From assembly GCA_030789695.1 (NCBI GenBank), contig CM061132.1:146886597-146950596 (forward strand): a stretch of DNA of 64,000 bases, read 5' to 3'. Below the pieces are notes generated by a model that searched no databases, had not been told where the DNA came from, and was given only the letters and a program-made list of their open reading frames with translations. Of the stretch, positions 34,868 to 45,602 are shown one piece after another (the stretch's first letter is position 1; each line of letters starts with the position of its first letter). A program made the translations under genes and the position numbers. Origin of the DNA: Scilla litardierei. Its lineage: Eukaryota > Streptophyta > Magnoliopsida > Asparagales > Asparagaceae.

Positions 34868-34996
34868 TGTTGTGAAGTAGAAACAGGTTTGGAGAAGATT
34901 GAAGCTAGAAAACTCTTAGCCCCCTTTATATAGTATTCATATTGGTTACTCATGTCGGTGGATACCCAATAGGCCCAATAAGTCCTATTCATAACA
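34868..34996 (-). repeat. 5'-side LTR (129 bp) of the chimeric element
   Basis: On the minus strand it starts TGTTATGAATAGGAC and ends CTTCACAACA, followed by CGTTATCAGCACGATC. It is clearly homologous to the 130-bp LTRs at 20004 and 26495 and carries the same ACTATATAAAGG box. It lies about 230 bp upstream of the NQR copy A start codon, in antisense orientation. Confidence 0.85.
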
Positions 34997-35223
34997 CTTA
35001 TCAAATTAATATCTAAAACAACTCTAGGTCAAGATTCTTCAACTCAACCCCCGTTAGCTTATGATTTTGAAACTGAACAGAACAGCTCCAATGTGGGTCC
35101 ATATTTTATTTTATTTTTTAAAATTCAGTGGCAGACTCAAATAAATACCAGCTCAAAAATATTAACACTAAAAATTCAGAGCAATAGCAAGGGACAGAGA
35201 AAATTTTTTAATAATGAAATAAA

Positions 35224-38200
35224 ATGGAAGGAAGAGCAGAAGCAACGGCAGCAAAACCCATCATCAAAGTGGCAGCCCTCTGCGGCTCCCTCCGCAATGG
35301 CTCCTACAACCGCGGCCTCCTCCGCTCTGGTATCAAACTCTACAACAACAACAACCCAAGTTTGAAATTTATTTATTTATTTCTCTTCTAATTTTTTTTA
35401 AAAAACTTTTGAGTTATTGTTTGGTTTGTGACGCAATTCAGCTGAGCAAAGAATCCATCAGTGGGATGCAAATCGATTACGTCGACATCTCCCACCTCCC
35501 CTTCATCAACACGGATCTCGAGGTCGACGGCACCTTCCCCCCGCCGATGGAGGCGTTCAGGCAGAAGATTCTCGAAGCCGATTGCATCCTCTTTGCTTCC
35601 CCCGAGTACAACTACTCTTTTACCGGTGAGTTTAGCAACCAACCAATCTGAGTTTGAGATCGTGTATCAAAGAATTGACATTGTATCTGTTGATGGATTT
35701 CAATATAGCCCTAGCTCGTGTTTGAGATCTTCACCCATGGGATCAAGTTTTATTCGGCAATCGAAATTTAGCTAAAGAAATAAAAATACAACACAATTGC
35801 TCCCAATTCATTATAGTAGGCAAAAGGGCAAAAGGGCAACCAACCAATTAGGGCTTATATCCCAATCACTTTAGCATTTTGACTGCCAGTGGTTCAAACT
35901 CATTGAGCAGACGAGAAGGGCAAACTTACGGAGGCTCAAGCTAATTGAGACTGCATAATTTGAGGGAAACCTTATCATACCCTCTTCCCTCCATATATTA
36001 ACCATGCTCTTGACTTTATCTTCTCTGATAATTTTAGCTGTGTTGCCTACTGCATATGTTAATTATAGAAAAATACATTTAGAACAGCCTTTTGGTCTTC
36101 CATCTTGTGTTTGTATTTGGACCAACGTAAATGTAGACCTTATGTATTACTGTCTACAAACTCCATTTTTGGCTCATACGCCCAAAACATTTGGAGTTAG
36201 CTTTCATGTGCCAAACACATGTAGTAATGGATATGTGGCATCCATCAAGCCATAATGATAAAGCGAGTGAAATTATAGTATTGGTTGAAACTGAGTTTGA
36301 CCAAACATCTTTAACTAGTAAATTTACGTCAAACTTCATGTTTATGTTCTTTACTTTTTTATCGATGTTTCAAATGAAGTTAAAAGCTTTTGAATATGGG
36401 ATTAACACATTGACATATGAGTTATTAACAATCTCACCCTTTATATGTGGCCATACCAAATGGCTTCTGTGGCATCTCATCGACAAGGAATTACGAGGGG
36501 GCAGCTCATTATGCCTTAGGCATCTATCATTGGCGGACATTGATGCAATTCGAGGAAAATGGCAGACCTGTAATTTTTAGGTACATGGATGTTTTTTTGT
36601 AGTTTTGAGTGTCCAAGTATAGGTCTGTAATTTTTTTGTGAAAACACTAGGTCATTTGTAATTTAGTAATTTTAGGACAACGATTTAGTAAGAGTCTTAT
36701 TATAAATAAAGAGGGATGTGGGGGAGGTGGGAGAATTAGGCTTATTATAAATAATTGAATATCGTGTTGAATTTAAGAGAGAATATGGTAAATCCCTTAG
36801 ATTTAGTGGGAGAATTAGGCTTTATCTCGAATCGAAGTTAGGAGAGAGATCATCCTCTCGAATTGAGGTCGTCTATCTTTGTAATTCAGTTTGATTATCA
36901 ATAAAAATATCGTCTTTTATCCCAAATCCCCCTTTTTTCATCGTAAAAATCGGTCCTTTCTCATAAAATTCCATCTTTCCTATAAAAATCCAATCTTTCC
37001 ACCAAAAACCTATTGTATCCCAAATGGCATTGGAGCTGAACTGACAAAGGACGAGTTCGAATGCAGACAGGAATACGACCACGAAGGGATGAAGGGGGAA
37101 CCACAACCTAAACGAAAAGCTCTTCACATACACCCCGACATCACGATGGCCGGAAAAGCAGATCATCTCATTCATTGAGGGGGCCCTGGCACGATGAGGG
37201 GGACGAAGGAACAATGAATGAAGCTCTCCCATGGAGGTGGTGCAGGCCACCGACGGCTGCCCCATCACCTCTGGGACCACGTTGGAAGGATCGCCCCGGC
37301 CAGGTGGATCACAGCGCCCGTGCCAAGAAGCGCAGCACCCGCGGCAGCTGAAGCCACCAGTGCCCCCAGCGGCCAAGCCCGGATAATGACTGACTCGCTC
37401 CAGGAGTAGAGGAGGAAGACGAAGAACACATGACGAAGGACCACCAAAGACTGACGGCGAGCGCAAAAATGACAGAGGGGAAAACGACGCTGAAAGGGCA
37501 GAACCTTCACCCAGAGGGTAACGACTTTCACTTATACAGCCTCTCCGGATTCCCTCCGTCATCTCCAACCGCTCGCTCCCACATAAGTGTCAACATCCCA
37601 TGGAGGGCGACTCTCTGAATTCCGCACCCAATGGGCGGGAGAATTCTCGATGCCCTACGCCATGATGACTCTCATTTAATACGCCGTCTCGACTGACGCA
37701 TCCGTCAAATCTATCTATATCACAACTCTCGAACCGAACCGCCACAAACCAAACGGTCCGAGCGATGGGGACAATTGATACAACCACTCGAGTGGGCTGG
37801 AGAAAGGCGAACCGACCGCTCGACTCAGAACTGCACTGGGTTCCGGCCCAAAGGGGGCCAGGAGCGGGTTGGGATGCAGCGGCCCAAGACTGCCATTCGA
37901 CAGATGGTTGACCCCGCTCGAAGGGGGGAATTGCTCCCAAGATCGCGCCCGACTTGATCGTCATTGAAGGGACTATCAATGTGGGCGGGCGCGAAGGGAT
38001 GAATGATAAACGTCATGAATGCGTTGACATGTGGGACTCCTATAAGAGACTCGAAGAATAGAACACGCGGAACATAATACTGGATACTTGACACCTAGGT
38101 ATACCAAATCCTTTCAGACCTTCTTCCACCTCATATTTCTCCTCTATAGCTTGGCTTGAGAACTCGTGCTTGGTCTCTCCGTGAACCAAGCTCGGTTCCA

Positions 38201-41200
38201 CCGAAGCACCTCTCAGTTAAGATCTGACTTAGGCATCGGAGGGGACTTGGTCGGAACCAAGGTCTGACCCCCTCTGACGAGTTCTTCGTTTTGCAGATCC
38301 AAAAAGACGTCACCTTGTCGAAGCTTTCCTTCGGCGTACAATCGCTCGGATCCGAACGTCCTCGTACCAGAGCCCGTTCGACCGACCGATTCCGGAGGCT
38401 GTCAACCCGACGAAGCTACATTTTGGTGCATTGTCGCTCGGACCCGGGCTTTTCCGCTCAAGTGAACACTCGGCCGACCGACCCCGAAAGCTGTCCCCGT
38501 CTCTCAAAGACCGGGACAATACTCGGAGCTCCGTACTATCAATCAGCGGTGAGAAAACACCTCGAAACAATACTAATTAATTAATATCTTGTTTTAATAT
38601 GCTTCCTTTTTAAGTGGAGTGGAATCCTAGTTTAATATGAATCTGTAATGCGTATTATTTTGTGCCTCCTTTTCAAGTAGACTAAAATTCTAACTCAAGC
38701 TTACTGTCTATTCTATGTTTCTTATTCATTTAAATTGCTTAATTAGTTTAACTATATTTTAAGTAAAATTTCAAAGTAAATGTATTCAACTAATGGTTCA
38801 TACTTATATTTAGGTGAAAATTTATATATTATGAAATGTCGTGTTTGCATTGGTGTCTTCATGTCATGCAGATTCTAACGCTGGATGCTCGCTATATCAA
38901 GATGTAAGGTATGAATATTCTAATTTTTATTTAGTAAAGTACATTCTAAGGAATAATGTTATACATACGCTGATTGTAATGTAAATAGTTAATACAGGAG
39001 TGAAGTGCTCCATGTCTACAGCTTATATCGTTATAACATGATGTAAGGAATGAATGTTCTAATTTTTATTAAGTAATTTAAATTCTAAAGAGTAATGGTA
39101 TACATATGCTAATTGTTGTTGAAATACAAGAGATGAGTGCTCTTCTATGTCCATTGCTTCTCAAATATCATGTTAAGTTATTTGATTAATCTAATATTAG
39201 CAAAAAAAGGAAAGTCAAAACTAAGAGAGCTAACTACAGCTTTTTGGGCATGGAAACACGGCATGAACTTGTTTTTTTGCTTGGTATGTGATAGAGATCG
39301 AATTCGAGGAGTTCAATTCGAGATGGAGTTTTTATTAGAAAGAGTTGAGTCATTAAAGATTTCTTATTAGTTGATAGAGATCGAATTCGAGGAGTTCTAT
39401 TCGAGAATCGAGACTGAATCTTTTATTAGAGAGAGTTTGAGTCCTTGAAGGTTTCTTATTAAACTTTTATGTCCTTTTGTTATTTTGAGAGTTTTAATTA
39501 TTTGAGTCTTTTTTGTTATTTAAGTCTTTTTGTTATTTAAGTGTTTTAGTTGATTTAGAATTTCTAGTCCTAATCAGATTCAGAGAGTCAAGTTGTAAGC
39601 CTATATAAAGGCCACAAAACCTATTAGTTTTTTAGAATGAAAAAAATCAATGAATAATAGTTCTGGTGTAAACTTTTAGTTTATCCGAAAAATTAAATCT
39701 TTTGCTTTGGTGTAAGAGAGTGGGTTTGGTTGCCTGAGTGAGAGGTCCAAAGAATCTCCACGTGCGAGGCGTTGATCAAAAGTTTTACAGGGTGTGAGAT
39801 CCGAAAAGTTATCAAATCCTTAATCTACTTCTTCACCAAATTTCTACCACCTCCTTTTCTGCTTTTATCCTGTGTCAAACTGGTATCAGATCTAAATCTG
39901 GTTAGTTTTTTCTTCATAAAAAAGTTCAAAAAAATCAAAAAAGAATTTTCAAAAAAAGGAGAGAAATTCGGAAAAACAAAGTGAAAAAAAGAGAGAACAA
40001 GAATTTGAAAACAAAAAAAATTAGAAAAAAATAGAAAAAAGAGAAATTTTGAAAAAATGAAAAGAAAAAGAAAAAATTAGGAAAAAGAGAAAAAGAGAGA
40101 AAAGAAAGAACGAAAACCCCAAAAAATCTAATTTCGCCACCGCCCTCTTCTAGTCAAACCCTAGCATAACCCTAGTTCAATTCCTTCAGCCGCCTCCCCA
40201 CACCATCACCTCCAGCGGCCTCCCCAAGCATTGCCACCACCTCAACGAAGCCCATCAGAGGCGAGATTTGATCTCGTCAGAAACGAAGACAACCGAAAAC
40301 GCCTCCGTCAAACTTTTCGAGGCTTGCCGTTGCCATCGCTGGCGACGATCAGAGTCAACAACCCCACAGTGGGACTCGTTTCCCCAGATGACACTCCAGA
40401 AGCAACGAGGGCGGCAAATCGTCGTCGTATCTGTCGGAATCTGCTGCAACGAGAGCTTTCGTTATCCGTCGATGTTGCCTCCGGTGACGGCTTCGGAGGC
40501 CGAGCCCACCAAGACGTTCCTCTCATCAAGGCGAACTTTTAGGAAGAAGCCTGAGATGAACCGATGCCGGAGTCGTCAGTAAACGGCGTCGGCACCGATC
40601 GAGCCGACGTCGCTACAGTGTTGGCTCGGTCAAGCGGACCATGACCCAACACTGAGCTGAGCCACTTGCTACGCCGGCTCAATCGAGCCGTTAACCAGTC
40701 AACTGCTGCATAGTACGCAACCCCATTTTTCTACGATTTTTGGGCTATTTTTGGAGAATTTTCTGTGCATCTTCATTATTTTAACGATTCTGGATGGATC
40801 TGTTTGAGGACCAAATCCAGTGTTGTTCGCGCCTGGAGATAGCTGACTCAACCAACTACTCAAAAAAATGATTGAAGAAGTTTATGCAATTAAAAGTCTT
40901 CCTGATACTAATGGAGATCTATATGAATCTGGTGCTCATGTCAATATCATTAGGCAAGTACCTACAACATTTAAAGATGAGATAGATTGGGAAAAGACCA
41001 ATATTTTTCATACTTGCATCAATGTATATGATGCGTCATACAAACTAATAATTGATGGGGATATTGTGTTAATATTATCTCCAAGTCAGCATTAGAAAGA
41101 ATGGGCCTATCAGCCGATTCTCATCCACAATCATATAATGTCATTTAGATTGATAAGACTACTCATTTTGTTACACAACGATGATTAGTGCCTCTCCAAT

Positions 41201-44200
41201 TTGTGAGCTATCATAATTATATTTGGTGTGATGTTATACACATGGATGCTTTACATATTTTGCTTGGAAGATCTTGGTTGTACGACCTAGATGTGACAAT
41301 GTCTAAAAGGTCAAATATACACATTCATATTTAATATGAAAAGAATTGTGCTGAAACCTTGCCAACCCAAGATTCGAGTTGCTCAACAAAATGGGTTAAA
41401 CTTCAATGAGCCAAACATGAAGAGTCCTTTGAAGGTCGAATAAGAGCCTGATCCAGTATTGGAGTCTTCGCATGAGCCCGAGCAAGAGCTAGAGTCAGAG
41501 CCTAAACCAGAGATTGATCCAGTACCACAGTTACAACATGATTCAATGCTACATTCTAAGTCGGAGATAAAACTTGATTTAGCAATGCAACTTGAGATAA
41601 ATCATTCTTTAGAGCAATCAGTTGAGTTTGTGTCAGAATTGCCGAAAGAAGCACTACTGATTCAAATTGAGCACACATCGAATTTATTATCATAGATCCT
41701 TCTTTCCTAACCAACAAACATGTTCTGAATACTTTTCTATCTTTCATGAATTGGAAGAAATTATTGGAGGATGTTCGTCTATCCATTTGCATCTTATTAC
41801 ACTTCAAGGTTTGTGGACGCATCGTCTCTAACTACATATGACTACTGATTTCTGTCCAGCTGTGCTACTTTTGTCGTCATTCACCAGGAGGTGAAATTCT
41901 CAAGCAGTGGAGAATGATAAAATCGAATTCGAGAAGGTGTTCAATTCGAGATGGAGTCTTTTATTAGAGAGAGTTTGAGTCATTGAAGATTTATTATTAG
42001 TTTGAGACTTTTTGTTATTCTGAGAGTTTAGTTATTTGAGTCTTTTTTTAATATTTAAGTCCTTTTGTTATTTAAGTGTTTTAGTTTATTTAGAATTTCT
42101 AATTCTAATCAGATTCAGAGAGTCAAGTTGTAAGCCTATATAAAGGCCACAAGCCTATTAGTTTTTTTAGAATGTAGAAATCAATAAATAATAGTTTTGG
42201 TGTAAACTTTTAGTTTCTCCAGAAATTTAAATATTTTTCATTGGAGTGCGAGAGTGGACTTGGTTGAATGGTTGAGAGGTCCAAAGAATCTCCATGTGTG
42301 AGGCATGCGACTCGGAGATTGAAAGATTTCCGAAATACGAGATCCGAAGAATTATCAAATCCCTAATATACTTCTTTCCCAAATTACCACCACCTCCCTT
42401 CACGCTTCCGGCCTGCGTCAGTATGCTTAGAATGTACTGATGTTTGGACATATTGATTGGTCATATTATGTTGATGTCATACCAGTTATAGATGTTGACA
42501 TTGTCAACATATCTATGTGATATACTATGATACTTTACATATTGGTATTTAGTAACTAGAAAGTCATCCATAAAACAGATTATGAGTGACAGATTAATTG
42601 ATAGGATAAATTGCACTCAGATCCCATGTTCTATGAGGGTCATGTAATTTAACACACAATCTATGAAACTGATAGTGAGATCCTCTTGAGTTATAACTCT
42701 GAGATCCTTTGTTTGTTTTATGAGAAATGTTGTACGTAGACCCTCCTGAAACTAGAATAAAAAGTTACACTTAGACACCATGAAATTAGTTAACTCGAGA
42801 GATCTCAGTGTCATTTTCAAACATTAAATGTATTAACTTATACGATCTCTCATAGAATTGGAGGCTTGGGTGCAATTTACTCTAATTAATATGTTTACAC
42901 ATTTGAATTTATATCCCAGAAGCATTGGTTCAATAACTATGGGTTTAATGAGTAAAGTCTCAATCCAAATCTAAAAAGCCTTTTCTAAATCTTGACAGCT
43001 CTCTTATATCCCCCATTTTTCAAAATTCGCCTTTGTATACATGGCAGCATGGCTGCAATGTAAGGTTAACTAATTAAATGTAATCTTCAATGATATTAGT
43101 GTTGCTTTGGCAAGGTGGTTGTGTGTTCCATCTCCAGCCATAAGGTCACGAATTTGAATCTTCTTGGTGTTAAGTGTTAAAAATTTTAGATTTTCTTGGT
43201 GTTAAACTATTTTGTTTTTCGTTTGAAGCTAGTTTTTTTATTAATGTTTTTAATTATAGCATGAGAAAATTTGCTGCATATTTAAAGTAATTCGGTTTGA
43301 ATCTTCGTAACTTATTCTCGCTCTCATGCAATTAAAACTTGTTTTTGTTTTCGGCTTTCTTACTCGATCCCTCAGGCATATGTTGCATTGGGCCTGAGCA
43401 ATGAATTTTATATCTACTTTGTTGTTCATTCCGTTACCTCAAATATACTTAAACTCGTCAATTTGAACACCATCGCATCTATGTACTTTACGATTGCAAT
43501 TTGTATGTCTTCTTGCAACGCTCCCCCCCCCCCCAAAAAAAAAAAAAAAAAAAAAAAACGCGCGCGGTCATCTAATCCTGGTTCCGCCCATGCTTATATC
43601 AACTCTTTAAGCGAATGTGTGCACTGGTACACATGTTCGCAGCTGACATGAATTGAAATTCACCATTCTGGAAGCTTGCAAGTCATGAACATTGTTGTAG
43701 CTTGCAACGTGCTCATTGCAACTGTTTGTTTTTGCTACCTTAAATGTACTGGCAACCTTGGAGCTGTTTTGTTTTGTATATGTTGTAAATTAAGATGGGT
43801 GTAGGTTTGAATTTGAATGACACCAATAATTTTGCATGGATTGGATCCGTCATGTGTGTTTGAACCGGGAGATATTCCCCAATATCCCTTCAACATGTGA
43901 TGTTTATGGGATCGCGTAAATTGAACGCTAAGCCCAGATCAGAAGCTGTCGAAGTGGAGATGACAATGTTGTGATTGCCGACTTTTGGTCCCTCCTTCGC
44001 GCGCGCGCGCAGGGTATTCCAAAACAAAAGAGCTTGTGTATTTTGTAAGTTTTTGCTACAAGAAAGGCTAGGTTATTTGTGTTGTGTTCATCTTAGGGGC
44101 TTGCAGTTTATTAGCTTTGCAGCATATGCATCATGTTTCATTGAATTTCTTATACATAGAGCCACTTAGGCAACAATTTATGAGTTGCAAATATGTAGGC

Positions 44201-44648
44201 ATATGCGTCTCATTGAGCATACGTTGGTTGGCAGTAACCAACGCAGCTTCTTTTGCCATGTGATATTCATGTACACAAACAGTGGAAATTTTCTTAGCAC
44301 GGTCTAATGGAGTCTCACGTTCTTTTTTCCTGCCTCATTTCAGGCCCTTTGAAAAATGCAATCGATTGGGCCTCCCGGCCACCAAACGTTTGGGCCGACA
44401 AGCCCGCCGCGATAGTGAGCGCAGGCGGGGGCTTTGGCGGAGGGAGATCTCAGTACCATCTCCGGCGGGTTGGAGTCTATCTGGACCTTCACTTCATCAA
44501 TAAGCCGGAAATATTTGTCAAAGCATTCGAGCCTCCACACAAGTTCGAAAGCGATGGGAACTTGATCGATCCTGAAACCAGGGAGAGGTTAGAGCAGGTG
44601 CTCTTATCACTCCGGGCTTTTACTGACAGGCTTCGGAGTACATGTTGA
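35224..44648 (+). CDS. NQR: NADPH:quinone reductase-like FMN protein, copy A (three exons; first acceptor abnormal)
   Basis: Exons 35224-35329, 35434-35625 and 44344-44648 would give 200 aa. The family (flavodoxin-fold NADPH-dependent FMN reductases, Arabidopsis NQR type) reduces quinones by two electrons using NAD(P)H, protecting against semiquinone-derived oxygen radicals, in cytosol or at membranes. Visible signatures: CGSLRNGSYNR (FMN phosphate loop, residues about 20-30), ASPEYNYS at the exon 2 end, DWASRPPNVWADKPAA and GGGFGGGRSQYHL in exon 3. Exon lengths equal those of copy B. Oddities: intron 1 ends in CG (35432-35433) where copy B has AG, and the next AG (35440-35441) would shift the frame. 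Intron 2 is 8.7 kb and full of transposon sequence. Exon 3 looks intact, so selection was kept until recently or still acts. Confidence 0.8.
35626..39288 (+). other. Intron 2 of NQR copy A, left part, with retroelement debris
   Basis: 35626-36600 is unremarkable AT-rich intron. 36680-36910 resembles an LTR end (TATAAATAAAGAGGG, then a TTATCAATAAAAAT tail). 37590-38570 is GC-rich with phrases typical of Tat-type Gypsy LTRs, such as TGACTTAGGCATCGGAGGGG; it may be a decayed solo LTR, but no termini or target duplication were found. The 231-aa minus-strand frame at 36873-37568 shows no domain and is not called a gene. 38600-39288 shows nothing identifiable. Confidence 0.5.
39289..39877 (+). repeat. 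5' LTR (589 bp) of the Gypsy element
   Basis: Contains a direct duplication of its own first 85 bp or so (two copies of GAGATCGAATTCGAGGAGTT, at about 39294 and 39379). The 3' LTR has a single copy, which explains the 83-bp length difference. A CCTATATAAAGGCCAC TATA-like box lies at about 39600-39615. Confidence 0.88.
40868..41420 (+). pseudogene. Decayed aspartic protease relic of the Gypsy element
   Basis: A 75-aa frame at 40868-41095 and the following broken frames resemble the retrotransposon protease segment that ends in a DALHILLGRSW motif (near 41245) and VLKPCQPK (near 41350). The catalytic D-S/T-G box is not preserved, and stops at 41093 and beyond disrupt it. A glutamate/proline-rich frame (41459-41695) follows. 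Confidence 0.55.
41915..42420 (+). repeat. 3' LTR (506 bp) of the Gypsy element
   Basis: Single-copy 5' part, ends CCTGCGTCA. Preceded by the purine-rich CAGTGGAGAA. Moderately diverged from the 5' LTR, so the insertion is older than the gag-only Copia element. Confidence 0.88.
42604..42882. mobile_element. Mutator-type MITE (279 bp)
   Basis: Inverted ends of about 45 bp: the left end starts GGATAAATTGCACTCAGATC, and the right end reverse-complemented starts GAGTAAATTGCACCCAAGCC. Flanking 9-mers TAATTGATA (42595-42603) and TAATTAATA (42883-42891) match at 8 of 9 bases. It lies in intron 2 of NQR copy A. Confidence 0.8.
43086..43592. mobile_element. Probable remnant of a hAT MITE related to the one at 16.2 kb
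   Basis: The right end (TTGCAACG, C-run, then GGTCATCTAATCCTGGTTCC plus GCCC) matches the right end of the 16175-16597 element. A homopolymer block (13-14 C then more than 20 A) lies within. The left end is not clear and no target duplication was found, so it is truncated or diverged. The left limit given is a guess. Confidence 0.4.
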
Positions 44649-45376
44649 GCCTATATGGTTTATCATCAGGCTTGAATTGTATTGCTTTTGCGTTGAATGT
44701 TGCTCGGGTTCAAGGGATGCCCCTACCGTCTGTATCTCTGCGTGTAGAAATCGGTTGGCTACTACAGTTTCACACGAAGTCCCACACGAACAGTATGTGA
44801 TGCACGCACGCAAACGAGGAGGAAAAACGTTAGAAAAAAGTAAAAACTGAAAGAATTGCCCATTTGGCCGCTCCTACACCCACCCACCCAACCGAGCACA
44901 TGCTAAGCCACCCACCCACACAACAAAAGGATAAAAATATACGCAAACGCGGCAAGTGGGTCACTGACTCTTCCCCCACTCGTTCCTTAAAATAGGATGC
45001 ATTACCCACCCCAAATACTTCCACCCACCCGCCAACTCACTAACGCTGAGGCCCCACATGTCGTAGACTGGGTGGAAGAATGGAGTCAATGGACGGGGTG
45101 TACACAAATTACTTCTCATGACCTACCCGCTTCCGCATACCCATCCTGAGCTGAACCACCGCGCCGCTCCACCCACCTGCTCACCCAGCCACTGACACCT
45201 GGGTCCCACATCAGCCTCACGGAGCCAAACCACTGGGTGTCGAAAGGCGGGTAGGTGACAGGGTTGGTGCGAAAACCTATCCGCTTGCCTACCCACTCTC
45301 GATGCCTTTCCCTTCCTTCACACCCACCCACCCATCCTCGCCGCCGGCCGTTCACCCTCTCAGCCTCTTCCCCAAG
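44649..45376 (+). promoter_or_regulatory. Intergenic region and likely 5'UTR exon/promoter of the FAR1-NQR gene
   Basis: 728 bp between the copy A stop and the donor of the apparent 5'UTR intron. It is rich in CACCCACCC motifs on the plus strand (44868-45060 and 45320-45345). No clear TATA box was found. The non-coding exon would end at 45376 (CCCCAAG before GTATGA). Confidence 0.5.
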
Positions 45377-45578
45377 GTATGAAAAAACTTTCATTCATTT
45401 AATCCTTTATTTTTACTTCATTTCTTTTTTTGATTGTGCCTCAATTTTGTTCTATTTAATTCCTCATGCTGTTTGAGATACTAGTTTTGCTCGTCATAAT
45501 GACCTAATCGAAGCAGTTATTTATTAAAGATAAAAAATTTGGTCCTTTTTTTTTTGATAAATGTTAGTCTTTTGACAG
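45377..45578 (+). other. Apparent 5'UTR intron of the FAR1-NQR gene
   Basis: GTATGA donor after AAG, a T-rich body with a ten-T run, and a TTTTGACAG acceptor 24 bp before the ATG at 45603. A 5'UTR intron upstream of the FAR1 segment implies that transcription starts before FAR1, not just before the reductase part. Confidence 0.55.
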
Positions 45579-45602
45579 AATTCAGAACGATCTCCTAATG
45601 TA

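Larger units (their letters stand above)
26747..34996 (-). mobile_element. Minus-strand chimeric relative of the short-LTR family, split by a Copia insertion
   Basis: On the minus strand: LTR (34996-34868), primer site CGTTATCAGCACGATC, leader with GC-rich repeats (to about 34000), 3'-region sequence (33915-33678, continuing at 26972-26901), purine tract AAGGGAGAG, then LTR (26900-26747). Without the insertion it is only about 1.5 kb, so most of the interior is missing. The two LTRs are not alike and the outer flanks (TATTT and CTTAT) do not match, so the two ends probably come from different elements. Confidence 0.7.
39289..42420 (+). mobile_element. Non-autonomous Ty3-Gypsy LTR element (3132 bp) with perfect TSD, inside NQR copy A intron 2
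   Basis: The LTRs at 39289-39877 and 41915-42420 are similar; both begin TGATA and end TCA. GTATG flanks both sides (39284-39288 and 42421-42425). TGGTATCAGATC follows the 5' LTR by 3 bases, the initiator-tRNA primer site. The 2.0-kb interior has an A-rich leader and only a broken protease-like relic, with no RT or integrase. It lies in the sense orientation of the host gene. Confidence 0.88.

Noticed and set aside
36873..37568. 231-aa minus-strand open frame
   Set aside because: No recognisable domain, biased composition, and located in transposon-rich intron DNA; the frame is probably fortuitous.
37590..38570. Possible solo Tat-type LTR
   Set aside because: Composition and phrases fit, but no paired termini or target duplication could be located, so not called as a separate element.
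43530..43570. C-run followed by a long A-run as a possible CRISPR or poly(A) retrocopy signal
   Set aside because: Simple homopolymers within a MITE remnant; no retrocopied gene upstream and no CRISPR structure in plants.
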